Part shown: one piece after another, positions 51,601-63,788 of the stretch
How the letters are laid out: every line of letters begins with the position of its first letter
Numbering within the stretch: the first letter of the stretch is position 1
The notes under the pieces: generated by a model
Databases searched by the model: none
Told to the model about the DNA's origin: nothing
Seen by the model: only the letters and a program-made list of their open reading frames with translations
NCBI RefSeq assembly: GCF_022539665.2
Contig: NC_081339.1
Coordinates: forward strand, 7,375,367 to 7,439,366
DNA length: 64,000 nt
From: Daphnia carinata
Taxonomy: Eukaryota > Arthropoda > Branchiopoda > Diplostraca > Daphniidae
Direction of reading: 5' to 3'
Translations under genes and position numbers: made by a program

Positions 51601-52615
51601 CCGAGATCGGCCATTCAGCAAAAGCTTTGCAAAAGTCTGGTAAATACATCGGGGCTATATAAATGACGGCTGTATCAAACCCCGCATTTATTTGCGAGTA
51701 GATATAGAAATGAGGGAGGCGGGATAGATGTGCACACACAGCAAAGAGAATATGAAAGGAAATCTATTGCATGCACGTAGATATCTTTTTAAAAATGGGC
51801 TTGCCTTTCTGCGTAAACATAAATAGAAGTATTTTTTTCCCGCTAATGTACACAGACACACACACAAAAAAAAAAGGCAGGAAGAATTAATTATTCTTCT
51901 TCGTCCGTTTTGTTTGGCTTTCTCACGAGGGACATTGCAAGGGATCCTTGTTACAACCGTGTTTGTGTTCCATTATTTCTAGGAAAAAGACCAGCCTGAA
52001 TAGATATGTTTCAAAAGGTCCCTAGGCCTCTAGTCAAAGCAAAATGATGGGAGCACACATTTTTAGAACTATTTGCGGGAGCATCGATCTTTTAATGCGT
52101 ACGATTAGAGAGCCATTCATCCTGTAAAATATTATTGAACGTTCGTACCGATAGAGAATGTGAGCGGAGGGTCTTATGCAACCTAGTGACTCGTGTTTCT
52201 CGGATGATGGATGTCGTGGAAAGAGACGCAAGATGATCAGCAAAGATCGGAAGAATGCGAGTGTACATTTCAAACTCGGTTGATAAACGCTAATTATCTT
52301 TGAAGTAAATCGCCCACAAGAAAATCTAAAGAAAATTGAAAAAAACAAAAACAAAAAAACAAACTGACCTGATCCTGTGGCGAGTGTGGCGATGATGAGG
52401 AGATTGGAGCAGATGATGACCACGTCCAGGATGAGGATGATGGCCGCCTGAGTCAAGTTCTCGGCACTGAGGATGACGTCGCCGGCCGGAGGGCCACCGA
52501 TCGACGACTGATGAGCCGCTGCCGACACGGCGGCCGTCAACGACGGAGACGATGCCGCTGCAGAATCTGCAACCGATGATTGCCATCGTTCGACAACGCC
52601 CAGGGAGATGAGCAT
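45678..52615 (-). CDS. Class A orphan G-protein-coupled receptor
   Basis: Predicted 385-residue seven-helix receptor in two coding exons, 52369-52615 and 45678-46588, joined in phase across a 5.8-kb intron that interrupts just after helix 1. The extracellular N terminus is Ala/Ser-rich with a glycosylation site (NLT). Helix 1 is LILDVVIICSNLLIIATLA. D98 is the conserved helix-2 aspartate (LAAADLLAG). DRY occurs at 149-151 (SVDRYLAIRKPLRY). Helix 6 has SWLPF in place of CWxP. Helix 7 reads NSFFKLFIYV, so the usual NPxxY is altered. The tail contains CCGAAKR (possible palmitoylation) and a His/Asn-rich end. The arrangement of the helix 3, 5 and 7 motifs recalls the vertebrate GPR21/GPR52 group, but I cannot assign a ligand. 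A biogenic amine-like receptor is less likely because the helix-3 aspartate is absent. Confidence 0.88.
46589..52368 (-). other. Large intron of the GPCR gene
   Basis: No coding exon is recognised inside. It holds GA runs (46975-46988), a C-run near 49171-49185, TA runs (47907-47918 and 49319-49330) and many short homopolymers. It is far longer than the 60-100 bp typical of introns elsewhere in this window, so regulatory elements or a nested noncoding gene are possible. Confidence 0.6.
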
Positions 52616-54628
52616 TTTCTAGAAACGGCACCAGCAGCACGACGTCTGACGTTGCGCCTCCGGTCCTCTGCTGGATGTCGCCGCTGGCGGTGGCTGCTGC
52701 AACACGTCGCCGGTGCACGCCCCCTCCTCGCTCGATGCACAGCAGATGGCGCTCCACCGTGACGTCCAACTACGTCGACTAGTCAGTTGCAGCCGCCAAT
52801 GAGCAATTGTCTGGTTCCCGAACCACCACCGGCAGGAACAACAACCAAGCCCCCCACACCCATCACGAAAAATTTTTAAGAGTCACGCGCAACGGGGCCA
52901 GTCACGCACACGACCATCGTTTCACAGTTGTTTGTTTTGTTTTTTTTCCGGGTAATAACAATAATAATAGAGAAAAAGAACGATGACAATAAGACATGAG
53001 AAATGTGTTAGACATGACGTATATATATAGAAGGAGAGGGGGCCAAAAAAAAACAAAAAACAAAACAAAAGGTTAGAAACATATAGACGGGGCCAATCAA
53101 TAATAGGAAACGTGTAATCGACAAGACACGCGTCATCTGTTGGTAAACTGGCAGATAGAAAAAGAAAGAAAGAAATAATAAGAACTAAAGGGAGGAAAAG
53201 GTAAGGCACTGATCGATCGACCTGTTATATCGATTGAAGCGTCAAAACTGTTCGCACACTGTTTTTTTCCCTATGACAGGTCATTTGCAACTGATCGCTT
53301 TATTTTGTCGTCCCATGTTTGAGGCGAACAAAAGAAAAATCACCTCGGGATATTTAGCGACGCGAGGTTGTCGCGAAGCGGAATAAACAGGATCGGCCAA
53401 AAACATCGCCATGGCTTCGTTAATCGATACCAATTAGCGATGGTATCTATGTCTCCAGTAAGAGGTTTCCTTTTTTTCTATATATATATATAAAAATCAC
53501 TGACGGAATGTGTAAAACTGATTTTGCGAAGAGCCGCCAGCGAATGATGTAACTGTTACGTGATTCTCTCGCTTGGCCGTCATTGCGCAAGCGCGTCGTC
53601 TGCTGATCGTGTCAAGCAAATTTGTGTGTCCTCCCTTTTCCTTCTTTTTTTTTTTTATTTTTTAAATAAAAATAAAAATAAAAAAGGTTCTTGGCTTTCT
53701 TGGCACGAAATCTACTAGCTCAACAGCGTCCGGATGAGGGAAACTAAGGCTCCGCTAGTGTGATGGTCTTATTGGTAGGTCCACACGCCGCCCATCCGTT
53801 ACGCATCGGCTGTGTCAACATAGACGACAACTCAAAAAATGTTTTTTATCGTTGCACTTGAAAGGGGAATTCAATTCTGTTTTTTGGGATCTTTGAAATG
53901 AAAATTTTAAAAGAGCCCCTGTGCGAATTAAAGGTAGCCCCGAAAAAAAAGTCTTTTGTTTTGACGCGTTTTCACAATTCGATTAGAACAAATAAACCGA
54001 ATGGTATTTCAAGCCGAGGGTCAACACCTCCCCCCCCCCCTTACTGTCTCCTACACTCAAATGGATTTCACTTTTCGTCAGCGCCGAATAAAGAAGAAAA
54101 AAAAACAGAAATGCCCCTTTAAGGTTTTCTTTCTTTTTGGTCTCCTATCCTTTTGTGTTCGCCATAATTTCTTAAGTTCTTTAAAAAAAACACATTTAAG
54201 TTGATCGACGTTTTGAAGGCTATCGTTTTTTTTTTCTCAGAAGGTCGGTCAGTGCGCGAAAAATGAACTAAAAAACTAAACACTTGTGAGAGAGGAAAAA
54301 AAAAAAAAAGAAAAGAAAATGATTCAACAGCGCAATTTTCTTTTGCTCGTTGAACGAAGAGGTTGGGTTTAAAAGAAAAGCGGAATCGGTTCTCGACGTC
54401 AACGTCGTCGCCGACGATTTAGTCGATTGATTTCCCCTTCCCTCCGCACATTTCCAACGGTTCTCCGCCCGTCCTTTTGCCGGCTGCCTCCCGCCATTTC
54501 CCGCTTTTCATCCGCTCTTCTCCTGTCTCTCAGCGTTCCGTCGAGTTGACACAATCGATGAGCCGTGAAAAGAGTGTGGGGAGTACAGCAGCAGCAAAAG
54601 GATGGGGGATCGGGGGGTAAGGTTTGAA

Positions 54629-54639
54629 GAGAGAGAGTG

Positions 54640-54678
<39 letters not shown>

Positions 54679-54679
54679 G
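54629..54679 (+). repeat. GA microsatellite
   Basis: Long GA/GAAA run, interrupted by a few TG and AAA steps. In insects such runs can bind GAGA-type factors, but no such role is shown here. Confidence 0.9.
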
Positions 54680-56588
54680 TTGGCGGGAGCGCCTTACAAC
54701 TCCTCCGGCACACGGCGGGAGCTTTACTACCAATACACGCAACCAATGGGGTACCACCCCTCCCGCGGCAGCTCCTCCCCATTAGTTTCTGCACATACTC
54801 TTTTTTTTTTTTTTTTTTTTTGCTGTGTACCTTTCCCCATTCTTTTTCTATTTCTTTTTTTTTTTTTTCTTTTTCGGTGAAAGGCCAAAGTCACATCCCG
54901 ATGGCGTTTCAAAACAGAACACATACACAGGGAGAGAGAGAGAAAGAGAAAAGGGCGGACCCCCGTCCCGTTTTTTGTGTTTCTTTTGATGGCGATAAAG
55001 CGCCAAGTGTGTAAACTATCAATTTTCTATCCGATACTTAGCGAAATTGCAATTTATGCGAGTTATTTTTTGTGCGAATTATTTTTGAAAACATGAAATG
55101 ATTTTTTTGAGTTGCTCTAGTAATGGCGTGTACATTAATACTCAAACACCCGTCATTTTTAGATTTCAAACGAAGGAGGGCGCTTAAATTTGAATTTCAA
55201 AGGTAAAAATGAACTGAAATACGAATGATAATAAGTTTGATGAATCTACCTGGTTCATGATGGCGGGATTCAAGTCCCGCTGCTATTCCTCCGACTCCAG
55301 TCCCCACCTTTTGTAGCATTCACTTTGATTTTAAGCGTTTTCTATTAGACACAGGCACACGCACGAACGGCGCACAAGGATTTAAAAATTTAAAAAAATA
55401 ATTGGGTTTTAACAATCCCGATTGTAGACACACAACACCGATTTACACTATCCAATTGGGAGGACGTGTGTGTGTGTGTGTGTTTTTTTGTTTTAAAAGA
55501 GAGAAAGAGACAACACGAACGGAACGGTGTGGTTCCTGCTGCTCCCGCTGGCTGTCTGGAGGTTGGCCCGTGAAAGCGCACCAGGGTATATCGGTCCTTT
55601 TCACATACATACTATTGCAAACAGCTAAAGAAGAGAGGAGTACAGCACGCGACTCGGCCATATGTTGCATCCAATGTGTGTGTGTGTGGGGGGGGGGGAT
55701 AGATTCGATCCGTCTCGCCATCCCTCCTTTAACATTTCTACAATAAAATAAGAATTGTTCAATTTGTCGTTTCTAATTTCGTTCGATGAACAATGACGTG
55801 TAAAATTATAGATTTTAAAATTTTGATTGGCTGGAAATCAAAAACAATTTTTGATCGTATTTGAATTATTGCGAAAACAAAAGGGAAGGAGGAATTACTG
55901 AAATTTTTAAAGGGGACATTCGGGTACGTGTGCGTGAAGCCCGCTAACAAAAAATAGGCGTCCGTTTCGGCTCAAGGTGTGCTTTGTTTGCGCATCCCGC
56001 CGACCTGTATGAACTGAACGCGTGCGTGCATTATTATCTCGAAAAAGAAAAAAAAAGGAGAGAACTTTGCTTTCACGCACTTGATAAAAAGGTGTCCGTC
56101 ACGCCGACATTCAAAGGCAAACTTATCGAAGGATATCTTTGTTTCTTTGTGCGTTCAATTTGACACGCCCCACCTTCTAAAACATACATTTTTGGGGGGG
56201 AAAGAGGGGGGGGATTTATTGTTATATATAATAGAAAGGTAATAAAAATCAATTGCCTTCCTTTTTTTTTTCTTTAGGTATATCGGTGGGGGACAGTGAT
56301 GGAATGATGGAGAATAGCTAACGTCCAGCTTTTTTTGTGCCGGTGTCGTTGAAACCCTGTTAGTGAACTGGAACTTAAAAAAAAAAAATAAGCCATTGAC
56401 TTTCGAGGATGGAAAAAGGACGAGTCAGCGCAACACTGGCCCAGGCAAAAAAGGGAGGAGACGGACCAACATTTGCCCTGCCTCTCTTTTCGTCAGCGCA
56501 GAGCCACATACACATCGTGTATGTGAAGTTTCTCTGGCAAGACGAGTAGCGAGAAGCCTTGGAGAAAGAGAGAAAACGAACGGATAAC

Positions 56589-56619
<31 letters not shown>

Positions 56620-58170
56620 GGAACATTTTGCGCCTTTGCAGCAAGTATTGAACGTGCACGCTCCCGTAGACGGGAGCGCGCACACACACACACCGTCTTT
56701 TCTATTCGTTTCTCTTGTGTGTTTGCCCCCTCTTTTTTTTTTTTTTTGACACAGCCAGTGGTGCTGTACACGAAACAGGCTGGACTGTTTGGTACCATTA
56801 TTTTGACATATATCTGCTTGAAATATCTGTTGGGGGGGGGGGGGGGGAGACAGCCTGTCTTCAAAAAAAAGGGATGGAAGACGTGGCCGAACGAAATAAA
56901 ACTCGTTTCGTAATTGGTCAGGAAAAGAGTGCGCTTTATATCTACGTTGAATCCAGGCACACAACAATTACAGCGAATAATAAATGAACGATTGTTTTGA
57001 GATGCAGCATTTTCCGGTTCAATTTGCATAAACGTAGAGGAAATGATTCATTTGGAATGGAAAACAAAATAAATTACCTAGGCACTGTTGCAGCCCCGTA
57101 CAAATCTTTAAAGAGGTAGGTATGTACAGCCAAGGTATCAGATACTCTTACTGGGGCAAGGGGGGGGGGTGGGTGGGGGTGGTGGATGAAAGTAAGCGGA
57201 GGAAAAAGAGGAAGGAAGAAATGAAAAATGGTATATAGAGGGGGGAGAAGCTGTGCATCGTGACGATCGATCGGGACGACTTTGCTCTGCGAGTATAACA
57301 CGGAAAGCGTGAGCCACAGCAGAGTTGAAAATCCCTGGCTAACCGAGTGAACAAGATGATGTTTGTACAGAAACCCGTAAAGCCGGCCTTCACATCGCTC
57401 TCACGTGCGTTCACGAACGTTATTCCCCCTCTTTATATATATATATATATATATATACGTACGGCCGCCGTGAAAATGCTGCGTCCAATACAATGTGTCA
57501 TATTATCATCGAAATGTGTCTGTTCTAAGAACGGTCAGCAAACTGCGCCATTTGATAGGAAATAATAAAAGCCAACTGACAGTGAATTGAAGGCGATATG
57601 CAAATGAAACCATAAGGTTGGAATAGTAAATTTGAAACGCAGCCTGATTTGATGTGATAGTCCCTATCCATTTTTGTATATAAGGGACCTACCGACATTT
57701 TTTGATTCGTCATTTCTGTGATTCGAAAGTTTGCTAGAAGGACTAAATGTCGTCACACTTGGTCTCTTTGCTGGCACTGCACTCAGCTGGACGTTCGGTG
57801 GCATGTCAATCTACGTCTTGGGTATATACAATGCGAGCTGAATTAGAGCGTGATCGACGAGCCCGCAATGCACAAGCGAAAACTAAACGCAAGTTATACA
57901 AGTGAACGTGTCGGGCTTCTGGACGTGCCCTTCAACGTGAACACAAAAGAGAAAATAGCACTTTGCGTAGTGTCAGATAAAAAGGACAGCACAAAGAAAA
58001 TGAGAAAAGAAAAATATTTTAACTTTAGTCTGTCTTAGATTAAATCATAAATGATCCACGAGCGTCGTGATTCAACAGCATTGCGTATTGTTTAAATTTC
58101 TTTTCTAGTTGTAATTAACTAATGAGCCAACAGATTAGACATCTACATATAAATAGGAGAGACAGACTTA

Positions 58171-58332
58171 CGTTTTTTAAATACAAATTGCAGTTGGGCT
58201 CGTTCCAGTTGTTAGGACAGGTTTCGTACGGATGTTGGCCGGATTCCCTATGTTCTTCAACAATAAACCACACAGTCGCGACGTAACGGTTATAAGCGGC
58301 CACGATGAATAGCAAAATTCGAATGTCACTGT
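58171..58332 (-). other. Isolated exon-like segment, unknown
   Basis: Between ATCGACAG and a perfect GTAAGT donor, one frame reads a hydrophobic start (RILLFIVAAYNRYVAT) followed by a Cys/Asn/Trp-rich stretch (TCPNNWNEPNCNLY). It looks like part of an extracellular or membrane protein. Neighbouring exons are not found, so it may be a relic or belong to a gene I failed to trace. Confidence 0.3.
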
Positions 58333-58646
58333 CGATTGTGTAATGTCAAAGACGAAAATACGCGAATGACAATTGTTACATTTATAAATATTAAATATTT
58401 ATAGTATTTCACGACAAAGACACAATCGTTGGATGTTTCAACTCGACGGACACGTGTTGACTGCCGGTACGTCACAATAATCACAAAAAGACGAAGATAG
58501 TAAAATTTAAATGCACATAAACAGAGAAAACAAAATGAATCGATTTGTCTCTGGAATGTAAACAGTTTGATAAATATCGGATCAAGCGATGTCGTCAGAA
58601 TCGCAGCTAAATCACGTAGCCACGCCCTTTCCTATGGTAATGACCG

Positions 58647-59671
58647 CTATTGCTGTTGCCGGTCATATTTCTCCAGTTTCTGCAATTCGGTCTGTTTTTA
58701 AAAATAAAAATGTTACATGTCAGACAACTGGCAGAAATAGCGAAATCAATTTTTGATTCAGATTTAAATGAGGTAAAGAAATGCCATTTAATAACCATCC
58801 TTTTTCCCGAACCCCCAATTTGCATGTGTACTCACCTCCAAACGGCTTTCTTTCCCATAATAGATTACTTCGTGAGCGTGTATAAGCGAGTGTCTGCACG
58901 GGTACAAATGAGAAAAGCAGTAGGGGAAAAAAACGAGCAAGTGATTTGTCGTGATTGTTGGACCGAGAGCGTTCTGCGGGATCAATTCATCTGCCACTGC
59001 CTGATAATGAAGAGAAGAGGCCACCCAAGCCCTTCTACCCCTTACATGTATATACGTCCTGTCCCTATTGGTTGGAGAGGGAAGCTTGCCGGTCCTCAGT
59101 TGTTCCATACTTCACTTTCGTTCAATCATTAGTTGTCTCGCTAATTGGCTCCTAACTCATTTGTGAAAAACGTCTACCATATATTATAATATATCTCTAA
59201 GCCGTAGACTTAAAAGAAGAATAAAAAAAACATTTTTCTTCCGCTTAAAGCTTCCCTTAATACAACACTTGCCATCTAACGGTCGTCTTCAAAAGATTGT
59301 GATCCAAACCCAAAACAAATTTTAAAATTTACCTCTACGATCTGATTAACCAACATCAAAACTTTGAGAAGAGACAGGCAAGGGCTGGGTAGTAAACTGG
59401 ATGCTCGTTGGTCTTCGGCTTCGTCGTAGACTGTTTGCGCTCCGGAATCCGCATCCGGAAGAACGTTATGTTGTGATTCCACGCCGGACTCCTTCTTGGT
59501 ATGAAACTTCTGTCGTAACGCGAGGTAAGATCCTTGAGGCGAGGATGCTGCTGGTACTGGTAAAACAGAAGGCGAACGCTTTCCCCAACTGGTAGAGAAA
59601 TTCACCTGGGCACTGGCTAGGCCAATCACCAATAGCGCCACAATCAAAACGCGTATATTTGCAACGTCCAT
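58647..59671 (-). CDS. RPCH: Red-pigment-concentrating hormone (AKH/RPCH family) precursor
   Basis: Precursor of an AKH/RPCH-family neuropeptide, released from neurosecretory cells and acting through an AKH-type receptor on pigment movement or energy use. The signal peptide is residues 1-21 (RVLIVALLVIGLASA). The hormone QVNFSTSW is residues 22-29, followed by G30 (amide donor) and K31-R32 (cleavage). The mature product would be pyroGlu-blocked and amidated. The octapeptide is that described for Daphnia RPCH. A related peptide follows with a Cys and LLKVLMLVNQIVE. Coding exon 59333-59671 is clear. I propose 58647-58691 as the last exon, adding TELQKLEKYDRQQQ, because phase and splice sites fit, giving 127 residues. 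If exon 1 is not spliced there, it would read through to a stop at 59276. The second exon is less certain than the first. Confidence 0.85.
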
Positions 59672-60084
59672 TCTGTCAATCAAAAGTTTCAAAAGCATTT
59701 CTAAAATTAACAAAATGATCCGCAGTTAAGGCTCGTGCAGCTCACGTGCTGCGAGACTGGCTATGGTAACAAGGATGTTTATTTACGTGTCTACAATAGA
59801 TAATCACTTAATTCCGTGACTTGTCGTCACGGATCCCTGTTAGTGCGCTATTACCGACAATTGGACGTTAAAATGTCTGACACAAATGTACCAACAACGG
59901 TATTACACGCAGTAAAATTCTTACAGGCCCTTTATCATCATGGATATTTAAAAAGCAACAAATAGAAGCAAACTTCAAACACAACACGCAACTCCCCGTA
60001 CCCAGAAAATGATCTAAAACGTAAGACAAATTCCCTTTGCAAACAAGGCGATATCTTAAATAAACATATGAGTAAAACACTAAC

Positions 60085-60210
60085 CTTAATAGAGATGACT
60101 GAAGTGAAGGAATGGCAGCCAGATGATGACAGAATTCCCGATGAAATTCAATCTGCAGGATTGGTTTCTCTGTTCGGCTCTTTAGTGTGCAAGAACGAAA
60201 GGACGAATGA
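60085..60210 (-). other. Probable 5' noncoding exon of the RPCH gene
   Basis: Runs from the expected start site below the TATA box to a donor TATTAAG|GTTAGT at 60085. The coding exon begins at an acceptor (GATTGACAG) at 59673, one base before the ATG, showing that an upstream exon must exist. Confidence 0.55.
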
Positions 60211-60236
60211 TTGCGAAACGACGATTGTCAGTCTCT

Positions 60237-60245
60237 CTTTATATA
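60237..60245 (-). promoter_or_regulatory. TATA box of the RPCH gene
   Basis: TATATAAAG on the minus strand, with the inferred start about 30 bases downstream near 60210. Its placement fits the noncoding exon that ends at 60085. Confidence 0.6.
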
Positions 60246-60249
60246 CGAG

Positions 60250-61960
60250 AGCCTCCGCGTTTGCGAGGGGCACCTTAGGCTCTAAGAGAACGAAGAAGTT
60301 TTCGCCTCTCTCTGTTTTATTATTTCGTTTATTGCATTCTCCGATTTTTTCAACAAAAAAAAAAAGGATTTTCTTTTGGTGGGGGGCGTGTTCTGTATCC
60401 TACAGAGGCAAATCGAAGGAGGAGAAGGGAGAGTTAAAGGACGTAAATAAAGTCCGTTAAAGAAGTGGTTAAGAAAAAAACAAAACAAAAGAAAAACAAA
60501 AGACGGTTGAAATGGCTAAAATAATTTAGGTGAACCACGCGTGTACAAGACTTTGCTCTCTCGTCCCCTCTCTTTTTGTTTTCACCTTTTCCCTTTCGTG
60601 TCCCCACCTCTGCCGTCTTTTTACAATGACCTATGATTTAAGCTGATTGATCCTTTTATTTGAACCACTTGCAATCGTCAATGGATTCATCACGTACCAA
60701 GACAGATGCGTCTACCTCCCCCGGATGTGATAACGACATCACCAAATCATCCGTGACATTTTGCCAAAGATCCTTCGATATCGTTTACATACAGAAGCAA
60801 GAAGATTTCAACCCCTGGACGGATGTGGGACCCTTCTGGAGGAAGCTAAAAAACGACCCTATCACAATGATACTTAAACATTGTTTATACTGAATTTAAT
60901 AGAGACACCTAGTCAAGATTTTTGCCCCAGCTGCGCTATCGATTTGATGAGAATTCAAATTGTAATAGTTTCTATTTCATAGGATAAAAGTAAATATTGA
61001 ATTTAGTGCGCCTATCCTTAGACCTTAGGCTCAAGCTATTGATTAACAGGGAATCCAGAAAGCCCCGATCGTTTCGCAACGATCGCGCGTATCAAATGAG
61101 TTTAAAGGCGAGGTCACTTAACGATATCGGTAGTCCTCGTTTAATCTCTTTTCCGACCTTGCTAAACTTGAGAAGCTTAACTACGCTCGATTGGTTGTTA
61201 CAAATACATCAAGCTCCTTACACGGCGCTGACGTCATAACGAGGGAATGTATCATTCGGTTATTACGCGAACTGGAGAAGCCGCTAAGTCACGACGTTGC
61301 TGCAACAATCTGATAAAAGGCATTCCGAGTTCGGTTTTGGGTGCTTTATAGTTGCAATCTAGCACACAGGGCGTGTGTGATTGGGCAAGATCGTGGTAGG
61401 GCCTACACTTGTGCTAAACGAAAATCCGCAATTTCGTCGTTCACATAGCATGCGACGCCGACCGTAATTATTAGACACGCTAAATCAAAAGAATCCCGCG
61501 GTTGAAAAAAAACCGCGCCTCAAACTATTTGCCGATGTTGTTTGAAATTATTACTTTCGAACTGGCGGATGAATATCAATCATAAAAATACAATTTGAAC
61601 CTTTTCAAGTTGAAACAAAAAACGTGAATGCAACGCGATTGCGCTAGCAGATTAACACGCGTATGCAAAAAATGCATAGCAAGAAGACTTGGTGCATGAC
61701 GTGCTTCATTATTTTAATATGACGACAGGGTGTGTCACGGTACGTAATATTATACGATCAATCGTTAACACACTGTGGCCGCCATAGGTGTGCGGCCATG
61801 CCTTATCTTGCGGAAACAGTCTAGTACCATTAACGTTTATCTTTCGAGAACCGTTGCAACATCCTGTGAACAATTTACATTTTGTTTTTTGGTTTGATCC
61901 ACCCAATAAAATGCGTCTTTAATAGCTTGTTTCGTACGTGCTGATACTTCTCAAGAGTTT
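60250..61960. other. Intergenic between RPCH and chitin deacetylase genes
   Basis: These two genes diverge, so the interval should hold both upstream control regions. An open frame at 60660-60893 (plus, ending DVGPFWRKLKNDP..) has no splice partners or recognised domain. Nothing else is supported. Confidence 0.5.
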
Positions 61961-61964
61961 GGAC

Positions 61965-61972
61965 TATAAATA
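61965..61972 (+). promoter_or_regulatory. TATA box of the chitin deacetylase gene
   Basis: TATAAATA lies 88 bases upstream of the ATG at 62053. A start about 30 bases downstream would fall near the TTTCACAGTT at 62002-62011. Confidence 0.65.
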
Positions 61973-62052
61973 TGAAAAGGAAACGGACCACTTCGGACAG
62001 AGTTTCACAGTTTTCTGTATAGTGCTGGACAAGTCGGGAAACTTACGCCAAG

Positions 62053-63788
62053 ATGCAACGAGCTTTGGCCGTCATCTTCTTCTTGGCCGTCTTCTTCCAT
62101 CAGTCGCTGGCGCAATGCAATTCGTGAGTGGCTTCCGTGTTTATTCTAATTGTTTTCTTTTCACGATTAACGCAGGCAATTGACTTTTAATTTTTCTTTT
62201 AATTTATTCAAAAACAGCACGAATTGCGTTGGCCCCGCCTGTAGGTGTATGTCTACCTCTATACCAGGCGGCTTGACTAAGGCGAACACACGTAAATTCG
62301 ACTATACTTACACATACTTTAACCAAATTGCCATAACATCAATTCGTACGTCAATTTGAAACGATTACAGCCCAGTTGGTGTTCCTGTCCTTTGATGGCG
62401 CTGTGACGACGAGCAATTACGACAATTACACCTATCTACTGAATAATCGGATGAATCCCAATGGATGTCCAATTGGTATGACTTTCTTCATCTATCACGA
62501 GTACAACGACTACACGCTGACTCACAGTCTCTACTACAAGAGGCAGGAAATCGCTACGCACAGCCTGTCGTGAGTTTCCGGCCTAATTTTTCTTTCAAAT
62601 TATAGTCAGGTGATTAACCGAACTTCTTTTGTTTGCCTTTCAAAACAGGCATCGAACTCCGCAAGAAGTTTGGGCTAGCAAGACGGCCAGCGAATGGGTC
62701 GATGAAATTGGTGGAATGAAGGACGCCCTTGCCAAATTCGCTAACATCCCGAAGGCACCGATCCGTGTGAGTTTAAAAATCAAGCAAAACGTCTTGCTTT
62801 TGTTTTAAATTAACATTTTTTTTTTCTAAAAATGAATTAAAGGGCTCGAGAGCTCCGTTCTTGCAGACCAGCGGAGATAATACGTTTTCTGCTATGAAGA
62901 CACTGAACATGTTCTACGATTCTTCTTTACCAACTACAGAGTTTACTGACCCTCCCGTTTGGCCTTACACCTTGGATCAAGGATTTCAACACGTAAAACC
63001 GATTGAAATTGAATGAATTTCAATTAATCTTAACTACGTCTTTGTTACCTATGCAGGATTGCCTGATTCCACCGTGCCCGAGTAGTAAATATGCTGGTAT
63101 TTGGACAGTTCCTGTGGTAACTAACGCACAATTGATTTGCATGTCCTCTTCACAGTTAACGATTGTACATTTGTCGGAAATCGTAGATCACTTTGGAGAA
63201 CAATGGCACTAGGTGCAACACCGTGGAAGCCTGCCCACAGTAATAATCCCCACAAGTTGAAAAACAAAAATTCTTGTCTGAAAATGACTTTAAATGTGTT
63301 ACTTCTACTTCCGTTTTTTAGGCCAAAGACGTTGGAAGAAACCTTCCAGTTTTTGAAGAGAAACTTCGAACGCCATTATAACACTAGCAAGGCTCCCTTC
63401 GGTGTCTATTCGAACAACAACGGCTGGTTCCAATCAGCGGATTTCCGTCTGCAAGGTTACAAGAAGTTCCTCGATTATTTGTCAAGCAAAGAGGACGTCT
63501 ACATTGTGCCCCTAGGAAGGGTAAGATATACTTTAAGTCTTGTGCTTTCCTTAATGAACTGACTATGATATTTGTGTACGTTAGGGGCTCGATTGGATGA
63601 AGGATCCCAAGCCATTGACTGAAGCTGGAAACTTCTTCAGTTGCCCCGCTATGACACAGACGGCTTGTCAACCTGTTTCGTGTTATTACGACGGTGAGGC
63701 GTCTGCCATCGGACCGCGAATCATGAAAAGTTGCGTCACATGCCCGGACGTTTACCCTTGGACCGGCAATCCTCTCGGTATCGCTTAA
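62053..63788 (+). CDS. Chitin deacetylase-like protein, group V type
   Basis: Predicted 375-residue secreted carbohydrate esterase family 4 protein, which would remove acetyl groups from chitin. Nine exons join in frame: 62053-62123, 62218-62291, 62371-62569, 62649-62766, 62843-62992, 63057-63116, 63187-63239, 63322-63520 and 63585-63788. Signal peptide 1-21 (VIFFLAVFFHQSLA). Then CVGPACRCMSTSIPGG, typical of arthropod chitin deacetylases, leads into the catalytic domain. Motif 1 reads SFDGAV (56-60), so the second, metal-binding Asp is Gly58. Motif 2 is intact (H112-S-L-S-H116), as are motif 3 (R157-A-P-F160) and motif 4 (D180-S-S-L). RCNTVEAC and NFERHYNTSKAPFGVY follow. There is no chitin-binding or LDL-receptor module, as in group V (gut-type) enzymes. 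Without the metal ligand, activity is doubtful; a binding role is possible. Exon 7 was placed by choosing the acceptor that restores the conserved Cys frame. Confidence 0.9.

Larger units (their letters stand above)
52616..58640. other. Upstream region of the GPCR and intergenic sequence
   Basis: The GC-rich 52616-52760 probably belongs to the GPCR 5' leader. Beyond it lie simple repeats: a GA run at 54629-54679, GT at 55465-55482, GAA at 56591-56620, a G-run at 56832-56848 and TA at 57439-57458. I find no supported gene apart from one isolated exon-like piece at 58171-58332. Confidence 0.5.

Noticed and set aside
55255-55300. tRNA T-arm-like GGGATTCAAGTCCCG
   Set aside because: Only the T-arm pairs. 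No D-arm, anticodon arm or acceptor stem could be found, so no tRNA gene is claimed.
63137-63240. Alternative chitin deacetylase exon starting at 63160
   Set aside because: The acceptor at 63159 loses the conserved RCNTVEAC segment. Using the acceptor at 63186 keeps the family pattern and frame.
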